Source: an uncultured Prevotella sp.
Lineage (GTDB): Bacteria; Bacteroidota; Bacteroidia; Bacteroidales; Bacteroidaceae
Direction of reading: 5' to 3'
DNA length: 11,232 bases
Assembly (NCBI GenBank): GCA_934281565.1
Contig: CAKQXI010000067.1
Location: 1-11,232, forward strand
The position numbers were made by a program, and so were the translations under genes. How positions within the stretch are numbered: position 1 is the first letter of the stretch; each line of letters begins with the position of its first letter. The notes under the pieces were generated by a model. The model searched no databases, was not told the origin of the DNA, and worked only from the letters and a program-made list of their open reading frames with translations. Of the stretch, positions 1 to 6,907 are shown piece after piece.

Positions 1-958
1 TGCTCAAAAGGAAATGTATCACCTCATCCTTACCATAGTCGAAACAGAGACTATCCCATGCTGGATGCTCATGACGGTCGCCTGGATAGAAATACTGATT
101 AGGATCACCCGCAAGATTGCCCAATCCCTCTACCTCATTTTTCACAGCATGAGAATGAACAATATCCATAATAACAGCCACACCTTTTTGATGGGCGGCA
201 TCAATGAGAGCTTTCAGTTCCTCTGGGGTTCCAAAACGACTACTTGCAGCAAAGAAACTGCTTACATGATAGCCAAACGAGCCATAATAAGGATGTTCCT
301 GAATGGCCATTATCTGGATGCAGTTATATCCATCCTTGATAATGCGAGGAAGCACATGCTCCTTGAACTCTGTATAAGAACCAACCTTTTCCGCATCCTG
401 TGACATACCAATATGACACTCATAAATGAGCAACGGCGTAGTCTTTGGCTTGAACGTTTCTTTCTTCCATTTGTATGGCTCTGGGTTCCAGACCTGAGCA
501 GAGAAAATCTTAGTCTTCTCATCCTGCACTACTCTTTGTGCCCATGCAGGTATTCTCTCACCACAGCCACCTTCCCAATGTACTTTCATCTTAAAGAGAT
601 CGCCGTGCTTCAATGCGTTCTCCGACAGCTTCAGTTCCCAGTTGCCTGTGCCCTCTATGCGCTTGGCACGATATTTGGCAGTTTCTTTCCAATTGTTGAA
701 ATCACCTATCAAATAAATATCCGTAGCATTAGGAGCCCACTCACGGAAGACCCATCCACGAGCAATCTTATGAAGACCGAAATACTCATAACCATTGGCA
801 AAGTCACTCAACGTCTGTTTGCCATCATGAGTCAACTGTCCTATTTTCCATATAGCATGTTCATGACGACCACGAATGGCATCCTCGTATGGCTCAAGAT
901 ATGGATCGTTCTTTACCAAGCCTATATGTTTTACCGTTGTTTTCTTTGTTGTTGTCAT
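1..958 (-). CDS. glgB: 1,4-alpha-glucan branching enzyme, eukaryote-like GH13 type (C-terminus outside window)
   Basis: This enzyme makes alpha-1,6 branches in glycogen in the cytoplasm. The frame is open from the ATG at 958 to the window edge, giving 319 residues; I read it directly on the minus strand. Residues about 55-150 resemble the N-terminal CBM48 module (GWVFREWAPNATDIYLIGDFNNW begins at residue 68, split here as GWVFREWAPN and ATDIYLIGDFNNW). The GH13 barrel starts near residue 175 with LLIYECHIGMS, followed by QIMAIQEHPYYGSFGYHVS (216-234) and conserved region I, VIMDIVHSHAV (262-272). The DxVHSHA form and the following EGLG are typical of the short eukaryote-like branching enzymes also found in Bacteroidetes. 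The catalytic Asp and Glu lie beyond the window, so activity cannot be judged. It lies 40 bases downstream of the MORN gene on the same strand, without a visible promoter, so co-transcription is likely. Confidence 0.92.
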   Translation of the reverse strand, partial: MTTTKKTTVKHIGLVKNDPYLEPYEDAIRGRHEHAIWKIGQLTHDGKQTLSDFANGYEYFGLHKIARGWVFREWAPNATDIYLIGDFNNWKETAKYRAKRIEGTGNWELKLSENALKHGDLFKMKVHWEGGCGERIPAWAQRVVQDEKTKIFSAQVWNPEPYKWKKETFKPKTTPLLIYECHIGMSQDAEKVGSYTEFKEHVLPRIIKDGYNCIQIMAIQEHPYYGSFGYHVSSFFAASSRFGTPEELKALIDAAHQKGVAVIMDIVHSHAVKNEVEGLGNLAGDPNQYFYPGDRHEHPAWDSLCFDYGKDEVIHFLLS

Positions 959-998
959 ACTCCCATGATTTTAGATTGTTTATATATTTATTGTGTTC

Positions 999-2123
999 TT
1001 AATCCTCAAAACGTTTTCCGTTCTCGTAGGAACCCTTGGCTATGACCCGTCCATTCTGGTCTTTCTCCACGAAATGACCATCACGCTTGTCATCATGATA
1101 GTTTCCCTCAAAGCGTTTGCCATCTTTCTCTATCTCGATGCAACTACCTTCACGCTTTCCATTGTGGAGGATACCCTTAAAACGCCTGCCATTGGCATAG
1201 AAGACATTCACCGTACCATCAACTTGTCCACGGTGGAATTCTCCCTCATATACATCACCACCTTTCTTTGTCAGCTTGCCATTTCCCTCTTGCAAGTCAT
1301 CTTTCCATGAGCCTACATATATGTCACCATTCTTCCAGATAAACGTACCTTGTCCATCACGCTGTCCATCTTTAAATTGTCCGGTGTACTTATCGCCATT
1401 GGCTGCACGGAACACACCTTCGCCAGTACGTTCACCTTGAGAATAATCACCCTCATACATATCGCCATTATGGAATTTATAGATGCCTTTTCCGTCTTGT
1501 ATATCATCTTTCCAATCACCGACATAGATGTCGCCATCAGCATATCTGAACGTACCTTTTCCCGAGCGTTGGTTGTCAATCCAGTTACCATCATAGGTAG
1601 TGCCATCACCCCAATTGAAGAAACCGCTTCCGTTCTTCATATCGTTCATCCACTGTCCTCTGTACCATGCGCCACTTGAATAAGTATAAGTGCCACGCCC
1701 CTCACGCTTGTCCTTATACCACGTACCATCATATTTATCACCATTATAGTAATACATGACACCATGTCCATGCTGGAAATCTCGGAACCAAAGACCTACA
1801 TACTTGTTGTTATTTTGGAAATAGTAAGTACCCTTGCCATGTTGCTGGTCTTGCATCCATTGACCCTCATACTTCTCACCATCCGCAAAAGTATATACAC
1901 CATATCCCTCTCGCTTCCCTTTCACATAAGAACCTTCATAAGTATCACCAGTCGGGAACATCGTAATGCCTTTTCCATGTGGCTTTCCACTAACCATCTC
2001 ACCCTTGTACGAACCACCGTCACGAGTCGTACAAGAACCGAGAGTTATTTTCTGTGCGGAAACTGCCAAAGGCGAAAAAGTCAACAATATCGCTATTACT
2101 TTTATCTTATAATTCATATTCAT
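999..2123 (-). CDS. Secreted MORN-repeat protein, function unknown
   Basis: The 374-residue product has an N-terminal Sec signal peptide (hydrophobic IAILLTFSPLAV, probable cleavage VSA-QK near residue 23). From residue 36 onward it consists of MORN units of the form GDxYEGxWxDGxxxGxGxxxxxN. I count 14 complete units of exactly 23 residues (36-357), with no insertion or deletion, then a partial fifteenth unit to residue 374. Units 1-11 fit the consensus best; units 12-14 are more divergent. There is no enzymatic domain, no lipobox cysteine and no membrane segment after the signal, so the mature protein is probably periplasmic or surface-exposed. MORN repeats form beta-hairpin rods in other proteins; the ligand or partner here is unknown. 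A Bacteroidetes promoter lies directly upstream, and glgB follows closely on the same strand. A second ATG at codon 3 is possible and makes little difference. Confidence 0.9.
   Translation of the reverse strand: MNMNYKIKVIAILLTFSPLAVSAQKITLGSCTTRDGGSYKGEMVSGKPHGKGITMFPTGDTYEGSYVKGKREGYGVYTFADGEKYEGQWMQDQQHGKGTYYFQNNNKYVGLWFRDFQHGHGVMYYYNGDKYDGTWYKDKREGRGTYTYSSGAWYRGQWMNDMKNGSGFFNWGDGTTYDGNWIDNQRSGKGTFRYADGDIYVGDWKDDIQDGKGIYKFHNGDMYEGDYSQGERTGEGVFRAANGDKYTGQFKDGQRDGQGTFIWKNGDIYVGSWKDDLQEGNGKLTKKGGDVYEGEFHRGQVDGTVNVFYANGRRFKGILHNGKREGSCIEIEKDGKRFEGNYHDDKRDGHFVEKDQNGRVIAKGSYENGKRFED
1053..2018 (-). repeat. Tandem 69-bp coding repeat: 14 complete MORN units
   Basis: The MORN coding array keeps a strict 69-nt period over 14 full units, and a degenerate partial unit follows to 1002. 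The units are diverged at DNA level (many synonymous and non-synonymous differences), so it is an old protein-level repeat rather than a recently expanded minisatellite. Confidence 0.85.
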
Positions 2124-2140
2124 TCTTTTTATTCAATCTC

Positions 2141-2172
2141 CAAAATTATAAATATTCTGGCAAACAGCCAAA
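2141..2172 (-). promoter_or_regulatory. Bacteroidetes-type promoter of the MORN gene
   Basis: On the minus strand, TTTG (2169-2172) is followed after 20 nt by TAATTTTG (2141-2148), a full match to the TTTG / TAnnTTTG consensus. Transcription would begin near 2134-2136, giving a leader of only about a dozen bases before the ATG at 2123. The element lies in the 108-bp gap after queC, so the MORN gene need not depend on the queC promoter. Confidence 0.65.
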
Positions 2173-2231
2173 TTGATTAAACAAATTTAAGGTTATTCAT
2201 ATTAACGCAGTCATTATGCGGCGCATTACCA

Positions 2232-2885
2232 TCAAGCCTCATACTCAGTATTGTCTTCTATACCAGCTTCCGCCAGTGCCTCTTTTCGCTCAACACACGT
2301 GCCACATTTTCCACAATGTTTTTCTCCACCCTTATAACAGCTCCAAGTCTCAGCATAATCAATTCCCAATCGCTTCCCTATACGTGCGATGTCCGCTTTC
2401 GTTATGTTGGTGTAAGGAGCTACGACACGAACCTTTACAAAAGTTCCAGTAACAGCAGACTCGTCAATCGCTTTAATAAACTCCGGGCGACAATCAGGAT
2501 AAATCGTATGGTCACCACCATGATTGGCAATAAGCACATTCTTCAAACCATTGCTCTCGGCTATTCCAATGGCAATGCTCAACATAATGCCGTTGCGAAA
2601 AGGAACTACCGTTGACTTCATATTGTCATCTGCGTAATGACCTTCAGGAATGGCATCGGCACCTTCCAGAAGACTGCTCTTGAAATATTCATGCATAAAA
2701 GCCAAATCAATGGTTATGTGTTTGATACCAAGACGCTCGCAGTGCATTTTGGCATAGGGGATCTCACGTTCATTATGGTTGGAACCATAGTTAAAGCTGA
2801 TACCCAGGGCTATCTCATCTTTTTTGTCATAAAGGAGGGTGACGCTATCCATGCCCCCACTAACAATAATCACAGAATCTTTCAT
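2232..2885 (-). CDS. queC: 7-cyano-7-deazaguanine (preQ0) synthase
   Basis: QueC converts 7-carboxy-7-deazaguanine to preQ0 using ATP and ammonia, in the cytoplasmic pathway to the tRNA base queuosine. The 217-residue product has the N-type ATP pyrophosphatase PP-loop SGGMDS (residues 9-14), the QueC signature EGHYADD...STVVPFRNGIML (81-102), HGGDHTIYPDCRPEFI (122-137), and a C-terminal zinc site formed by C183, C191, C194 and C197 (WSCYKGG...HCGKCGTC). Length is normal for the family and nothing is missing. The other que genes are not in the window. It is transcribed divergently from ftsK. The inferred leader is only about 28 nt, too short for a preQ1 riboswitch. Confidence 0.96.
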   Translation of the reverse strand: MKDSVIIVSGGMDSVTLLYDKKDEIALGISFNYGSNHNEREIPYAKMHCERLGIKHITIDLAFMHEYFKSSLLEGADAIPEGHYADDNMKSTVVPFRNGIMLSIAIGIAESNGLKNVLIANHGGDHTIYPDCRPEFIKAIDESAVTGTFVKVRVVAPYTNITKADIARIGKRLGIDYAETWSCYKGGEKHCGKCGTCVERKEALAEAGIEDNTEYEA

Positions 2886-2919
2886 AAAATTATATATCTT
2901 TAATTTAGCAATTTGAATG

Positions 2920-2950
2920 CAAAGGTACGATGTTTTCCATGAACCACCAA
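2920..2950 (-). promoter_or_regulatory. Bacteroidetes-type promoter of queC
   Basis: On the minus strand, TACCTTTG (2920-2927) matches TAnnTTTG exactly. A TTG (2948-2950, as CTTG) lies 20 nt upstream as a partial -33 match. The predicted start of transcription is near 2913-2915. Confidence 0.6.
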
Positions 2951-2956
2951 GAAAAG

Positions 2957-2972
2957 AAAGAATTTATTCTTT
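2957..2972. repeat. Short inverted repeat in the queC-ftsK divergent region
   Basis: AAAGAAT (2957-2963) and ATTCTTT (2966-2972) are perfect inverted 7-bp arms separated by 2 bases. The palindrome sits just upstream of the queC -33 element, between the two divergent promoters, a plausible place for a regulator site. It is AT-rich and could be chance. Confidence 0.35.
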
Positions 2973-3030
2973 ATTTTGCATTAAATTAAAAAAATACAGA
3001 AATAATGACACGTATTTCGGAGATTTTCGC

Positions 3031-3038
3031 TAATTTTG
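3031..3038 (+). promoter_or_regulatory. -7 element of the ftsK-lolA promoter
   Basis: TAATTTTG is an exact TAnnTTTG match, followed by CA as is common in Bacteroidetes promoters. Transcription would start near 3044, about 24 nt before the ATG at 3068. I see no TTTG at the expected -33 distance, so the match rests on the -7 box alone. Confidence 0.5.
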
Positions 3039-3067
3039 CAGCTAATTACTCAAATAAGATAGAAGAA

Positions 3068-5599
3068 ATGGCTAAGAAACGTACTGAGCGAAAGAACAAG
3101 TCCTTTAGTGAAGCTATTGGTTTACAATATATTTTCAACAACACCATCACCGATTTCTTTTTAGGCTTAGGACTTGTCATCATTGCATTCGTTGTCATCA
3201 TCGCAATGATTTCTTTCTTAAACACTGGAAGCGCAGACCAAAGTTTACTGGAAGACTTGCGTCCTGGCGATTGGCTAAATACTCAAAAGCAGTTCCAGAA
3301 TTATTGCGGCTCATTAGGAGCTATCGTATCATATTGCCTGATTGCTGTCAATTTCGGCTTTCCTGCATTCTTAATTCCTGTCATGGTTGGCATGATAGGG
3401 TTCCAGGTAATGCATGCCTATAAAATAAACCTGTTGAAATGGTTCTTTTCTTTGATGACCATCATGGTATGGAGCTCCATCACACTTGCCAAATTCTTGG
3501 CACCATTGACAGGTGGACTCATTTTCAACCCAGGTGGCAAGCATGGGGAATTTGTGGTACAATATTTAGAGAACATGATAGGTCCTCCAGGACTTACCGC
3601 TATCTTATTCTTTACCGCCATTGCTTTCCTCACATACCTGACAACGGAGACCATTACCGTAGTCCAGAAAGCCCTCAACCCTATTGGTTACATATCCAAT
3701 AAGGTAAAATTTGAGATTACAAACCATAAGAAAGCGACAGAAAACATAGAGGAGGCTAATGACACCGAGCAAGCTGATGTTGAAGATGAACAAAGCATAG
3801 CAGAAGAACCTGTCATCGACAATGAACCCGAACCACAAGGGGGCAAGGACTCAGAACCAGCACAAGCCATTGGTCTCGATATTACACAACCTACACAGGA
3901 AAAGGAGAATGAAGAAGAAACTCTTTTGCAGCATCAGCGCAATCTACGTGCAGAAAAGGCTGAAAGAGAGGCACAGGAAGCACAAAATGCAGCTCTCGTT
4001 TCCGAACATATAGGTATGGATATTTCTGTGGCTACCGATGGAGAAAAAGCAACAGGCAACACCGTTAGCAATGCCGAGGTATTGAATACCCCTATCAATC
4101 CTAAGGAGCCTTTTACAAGGTATCAATACCCTACCCTTGACTTGCTGAAGAAATATGAGGACAATGGTTCTTATATTGATGAAGAAGAACAAATTGCCAA
4201 CAAGAACCGTATCATCGAGGTACTGAACAATTTCGGTGTCCAGATTAAGACTATCCGTGCAACAGTTGGTCCAACCATTACCCTTTATGAAATCCAACCA
4301 GCTGAGGGTGTACGCATCTCCAAGATTAAAAACTTGGAAGATGATATTGCCTTGAGCCTTGCGGCATTAGGTATCCGTATCATTGCCCCAATCCCCGGAA
4401 AAGGAACGATTGGTATCGAAGTACCAAATGCTAAACCTAACATCGTGAGTATGGAAAGTATCCTTAATTCCAAGAAATTCCAGGATACCAAGATGGAACT
4501 GCCACTCGCATTAGGCAAGACCATCACGAACGAGGTGTTTATGGTTGACCTCGCTAAGATACCACACTTGCTTGTGGCTGGTGCCACTGGTCAAGGTAAG
4601 TCTGTCGGCCTCAATGCCATCATTACCTCTTTGCTCTATAAGAAGCATCCAAACGAGTTGAAATTGGTTCTCATTGACCCTAAGAAAGTAGAGTTCAGCT
4701 TATATTCTCGTATCGCCAACAAGTTCATGGCTGCCGTTCCAGATGAAGAAGAACCTATCATTACCGATGTTACTAAGGTCGTGAGAACGCTCAACAGCCT
4801 TTGCGTACTCATGGACAGCAGATACGACTTGCTTAAAAAGGCAGGTGCCAGAAACATTAAAGAGTATAATCAGAAATATATCAATCACCGTCTAAAGCTG
4901 ACAGACGGACATGAGTATATGCCATATATCGTAGTTGTCATTGATGAGTTTGGTGACTTGATTATGACCGCTGGCAAAGAAGTTGAACTTCCTATTGCCC
5001 GTATCGCCCAGTTGGCACGTGCCGTAGGCATCCACATGGTTATTGCCACCCAACGTCCTACCACAAGTATCATCACTGGTAATATCAAAGCCAACTTCCC
5101 GGGTCGTGTGGCTTTCAAAGTGACATCAGCCATTGACTCAAAAACTATCTTGGACCGTACAGGTGCCAACCAGTTGATTGGTCGAGGTGATATGCTTTAT
5201 CTGAACGGAAACGAGCCAGTACGTGTGCAGTGTGCTTTCGTTGATACTCCCGAAATCGAGCGTATCAACGAGTACATATCCAGTCAACCTGGTCCTATCG
5301 AACCAATGGAGTTGCCTGAACCAGCCAATGATGACAACGGTGGTGGCGGAAACAGTGTGGATACACGTAACCTTGACCCTTATTTTGAGGAAGCAGCCCA
5401 TGCCATCGTACTGTCGCAACAGGGAAGTACAAGTATGATCCAACGTAGGTTTAGCATCGGTTATAACCGTGCCGGTAGATTGATGGACCAACTGGAGGCA
5501 GCAGGCATCGTTGGCGCTGCCCAAGGAAGCAAGCCAAGGGAGGTACTCATACAAGACGAGAACCAACTCAACACACTGTTGATGCAACTACGTGGTTAA
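3068..5599 (+). CDS. ftsK: DNA translocase FtsK
   Basis: FtsK is the septum-anchored hexameric motor that pumps DNA and helps resolve chromosome dimers at division. The 843-residue product has four or five membrane segments in residues 28-193. An acidic, Glu/Gln-rich linker follows (about 205-355), then the alpha/beta motor with Walker A GATGQGKS (505-512) and Walker B VVVIDEF (622-628). The C-terminal gamma winged helix (about 770-835) carries RRFSIGYNRAGRLMDQLE, the part that reads polar KOPS-type sequences in the family. An in-frame ATG at 3005 would add 21 residues, but a promoter -7 box (3031-3038) lies inside that extension; the ATG at 3068 follows an A/G-rich leader and gives the basic MAKKRTERK start, so I prefer it. 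The LolA-like gene follows after 52 bases without a promoter. Confidence 0.96.
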   Translation: MAKKRTERKNKSFSEAIGLQYIFNNTITDFFLGLGLVIIAFVVIIAMISFLNTGSADQSLLEDLRPGDWLNTQKQFQNYCGSLGAIVSYCLIAVNFGFPAFLIPVMVGMIGFQVMHAYKINLLKWFFSLMTIMVWSSITLAKFLAPLTGGLIFNPGGKHGEFVVQYLENMIGPPGLTAILFFTAIAFLTYLTTETITVVQKALNPIGYISNKVKFEITNHKKATENIEEANDTEQADVEDEQSIAEEPVIDNEPEPQGGKDSEPAQAIGLDITQPTQEKENEEETLLQHQRNLRAEKAEREAQEAQNAALVSEHIGMDISVATDGEKATGNTVSNAEVLNTPINPKEPFTRYQYPTLDLLKKYEDNGSYIDEEEQIANKNRIIEVLNNFGVQIKTIRATVGPTITLYEIQPAEGVRISKIKNLEDDIALSLAALGIRIIAPIPGKGTIGIEVPNAKPNIVSMESILNSKKFQDTKMELPLALGKTITNEVFMVDLAKIPHLLVAGATGQGKSVGLNAIITSLLYKKHPNELKLVLIDPKKVEFSLYSRIANKFMAAVPDEEEPIITDVTKVVRTLNSLCVLMDSRYDLLKKAGARNIKEYNQKYINHRLKLTDGHEYMPYIVVVIDEFGDLIMTAGKEVELPIARIAQLARAVGIHMVIATQRPTTSIITGNIKANFPGRVAFKVTSAIDSKTILDRTGANQLIGRGDMLYLNGNEPVRVQCAFVDTPEIERINEYISSQPGPIEPMELPEPANDDNGGGGNSVDTRNLDPYFEEAAHAIVLSQQGSTSMIQRRFSIGYNRAGRLMDQLEAAGIVGAAQGSKPREVLIQDENQLNTLLMQLRG

Positions 5600-5651
5600 A
5601 CCTTTCGGAAAAAGAGACATCCAATAAGAGTATATCAAAAATATAAGTAAG

Positions 5652-6257
5652 ATGAAATTGAAAAGAATGTTACTGATAAGTCTCTGTGCTATATGTAGCA
5701 TGGTGACTTTTGCCCAGACTGCCCAACAAGTATTGGACAAGACGGCTGCAATTATTAGCAGAAAAGGTGGAGCTTGCGCAAACTTCAGTATGTCGAGTTC
5801 AAAATATGGTTCGGCAAGTGGTTCCATTGCCATCAAGGGTAATAAATTCAATGCACGTACACCGCAAGCTATCGTTTGGTTTGACGGAAAAACACAATGG
5901 TCGTATATGAAGAAAACCAATGAGGTGAATGTGAGCAAGCCTACGCAAGCCCAACAGATGTCAATGAACCCTTATACCTTTACTAATATATATAAGACAG
6001 GGTATAATATGAGCATGAAGACAATCGGCAAGAACTATGAAGTACACCTCATTGCCCATAACAAGAAACGCTCTATCGCTGAAATGTATATCACCATCAA
6101 CAAAGAAAGTTATGTTCCTTCACAGGTTAAGATGCGACAAGGCAATAATTGGAGTACCATTACCATCAGCAACTTCCAGGCAAAGAATATTCCCAACAGC
6201 ACATTTGTATTTAAAAGCAAGGATTTCCCATCGGCAGAGATTGTCGACTTGAGATAA
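5652..6257 (+). CDS. LolA-like outer-membrane lipoprotein carrier
   Basis: The 201-residue product has a Sec signal peptide (MKLKRMLLIS..., cleavage probably TFA-QT near residue 21). Neither signal-region cysteine (12, 15) forms a proper lipobox, so a soluble periplasmic protein is expected. The mature part begins QTAQQVLDKTAAII and continues with short strands such as GSIAIKGNKFNART (57-70) and IVWFDGKTQWSYMKKTNEV (74-92), the half-barrel pattern of LolA-family chaperones that carry lipoproteins from inner to outer membrane. It shares a probable operon with ftsK, the order also known for ftsK-lolA in E. coli, which strengthens the call. Sequence identity to proteobacterial LolA would be low, so the family is fairly sure but cargo is inferred. 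A later ATG at 5667 would shorten the signal peptide's positive end, so 5652 is preferred. Confidence 0.85.
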   Translation: MKLKRMLLISLCAICSMVTFAQTAQQVLDKTAAIISRKGGACANFSMSSSKYGSASGSIAIKGNKFNARTPQAIVWFDGKTQWSYMKKTNEVNVSKPTQAQQMSMNPYTFTNIYKTGYNMSMKTIGKNYEVHLIAHNKKRSIAEMYITINKESYVPSQVKMRQGNNWSTITISNFQAKNIPNSTFVFKSKDFPSAEIVDLR

Positions 6258-6266
6258 AAGCACTTT

Positions 6267-6307
6267 ATTATCCCACAAGCTAAATTATTTATAGTTTGTG
6301 GGATAAT
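6267..6307 (+). terminator. Hairpin terminator after the ftsK-lolA operon
   Basis: ATTATCCCACAA (6267-6278) and TTGTGGGATAAT (6296-6307) are perfect 12-bp inverted arms around a 17-nt loop, starting 10 bases after the lolA stop. There is no long T-run after the stem, so it may be a weak or non-canonical intrinsic terminator. Confidence 0.6.
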
Positions 6308-6318
6308 TTGTATACAAA
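6307..6318. repeat. Perfect 12-bp palindrome
   Basis: TTTGTATACAAA reads the same on both strands. It starts at the last base of the preceding hairpin stem, upstream of the perR promoter. It may be a regulator site or simply part of the terminator region. Confidence 0.35.
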
Positions 6319-6341
6319 AACATACCCAAATATTCTTATTA

Positions 6342-6367
6342 TACAAGAAAATATCACTTTTCTTGTA
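6342..6367. promoter_or_regulatory. Inverted repeat upstream of perR, candidate operator
   Basis: TACAAGAAAA (6342-6351) and TTTTCTTGTA (6358-6367) are perfect 10-bp inverted arms with a 6-nt spacer, ending 15 bases before the -33 element of the perR promoter. Position and size suit a dimeric regulator, possibly PerR itself, although it does not match the B. subtilis Per box. It could instead be a second terminator hairpin, since ATTTTT follows the right arm. Confidence 0.45.
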
Positions 6368-6382
6368 ATTTTTCCAATTTTG

Positions 6383-6414
6383 TTTGGTAGATAAGATTAT
6401 TGTTTGTATATTTG
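6383..6414 (+). promoter_or_regulatory. Bacteroidetes-type promoter of the perR-rubrerythrin operon
   Basis: TTTG (6383-6386) is followed after 20 nt by TATATTTG (6407-6414), a complete consensus match. Transcription should start near 6420, giving a leader of about 20 nt before the ATG at 6443. Confidence 0.7.
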
Positions 6415-6442
6415 CAGACGAAATCAACAAGTTATAGAAAAA

Positions 6443-6862
6443 ATGAAGGGAAAAGAGGCATATAGCAGGCTCGTGAGTTGTGGGATTAGACCGTCAATGC
6501 AAAGGTTGGCTATCATGGATTACCTGATAGAGCATCCTATACACCCCACTGTCGACGATGTATACCAAGGATTATGCAACCAAGTGCCAACGCTCAGTCG
6601 CACTACTGTGTATAACACTTTGAGAATGATGAGCGACAAGAAAGCAGCCCAGATGATTACCATCGATGATCATCGTGTCTGCTATGACGGGAACATCAAC
6701 AGCCATGTCCATTTCTTTTGCAAGAAATGTGGGAAAGTGATAGACTTGATGGATGAGAAAGCCCCTACACTTGACCATGACATACTGGTAGATGGCAACA
6801 TCGTCCAAGAGGAGCAACTCTATTATAAAGGTATTTGCGCTGCCTGTGCTCAAATGGAATAA
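6443..6862 (+). CDS. perR: Fur-family regulator, PerR-type peroxide sensor
   Basis: This is a metal-dependent DNA-binding repressor. The 139-residue product has an N-terminal winged helix (RPSMQRLAIMDYL at 16-28; SRTTVYNTLRMM at 52-63) and a C-terminal dimer and metal domain. Residues matching the B. subtilis PerR regulatory site are all present: H34 (HPTVDDVY), D82, H88, H90 and D101; PerR has Asp at the last position where Fur usually has Glu. The structural zinc cysteines are C93, C96, C132 and C135. In PerR, the two regulatory histidines (H37 and H91 there) are oxidised by peroxide with bound iron. An in-frame ATG at 6404 is rejected because it precedes the -7 box. A reverse rubrerythrin gene follows after 45 bases, supporting a peroxide-response role. 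Metal preference cannot be proved from sequence; a general Fur is the alternative. Confidence 0.88.
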   Translation: MKGKEAYSRLVSCGIRPSMQRLAIMDYLIEHPIHPTVDDVYQGLCNQVPTLSRTTVYNTLRMMSDKKAAQMITIDDHRVCYDGNINSHVHFFCKKCGKVIDLMDEKAPTLDHDILVDGNIVQEEQLYYKGICAACAQME

Positions 6863-6907
6863 GAATATTATATCTATCATATAAAAACATCGTAATACAA
6901 AATCATT

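Noticed and set aside
413..1045. Plus-strand open frame of 210 codons opposite glgB
   Set aside because: It lies antisense to a frame with clear branching-enzyme motifs and its translation has no recognisable features.
1053..2018. Regular 69-nt repeats as a CRISPR array or recent minisatellite
   Set aside because: The repeats are coding, diverged at DNA level, lack a constant-repeat and unique-spacer pattern, and match the MORN consensus in one frame.
2124..2231. Terminator for queC around ATGCGGCGCAT (2216-2226)
   Set aside because: The 5-bp arms have a one-base centre and cannot form a stable hairpin; longer pairings in the gap are weak, so I do not call a terminator.
2886..2920. preQ1 riboswitch in the queC leader
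   Set aside because: The inferred leader is only about 28 nt and AT-rich, with no visible pseudoknot-type elements.
6404..6442. Upstream ATG adding 13 codons to perR
   Set aside because: It overlaps the consensus promoter and precedes the predicted transcription start.
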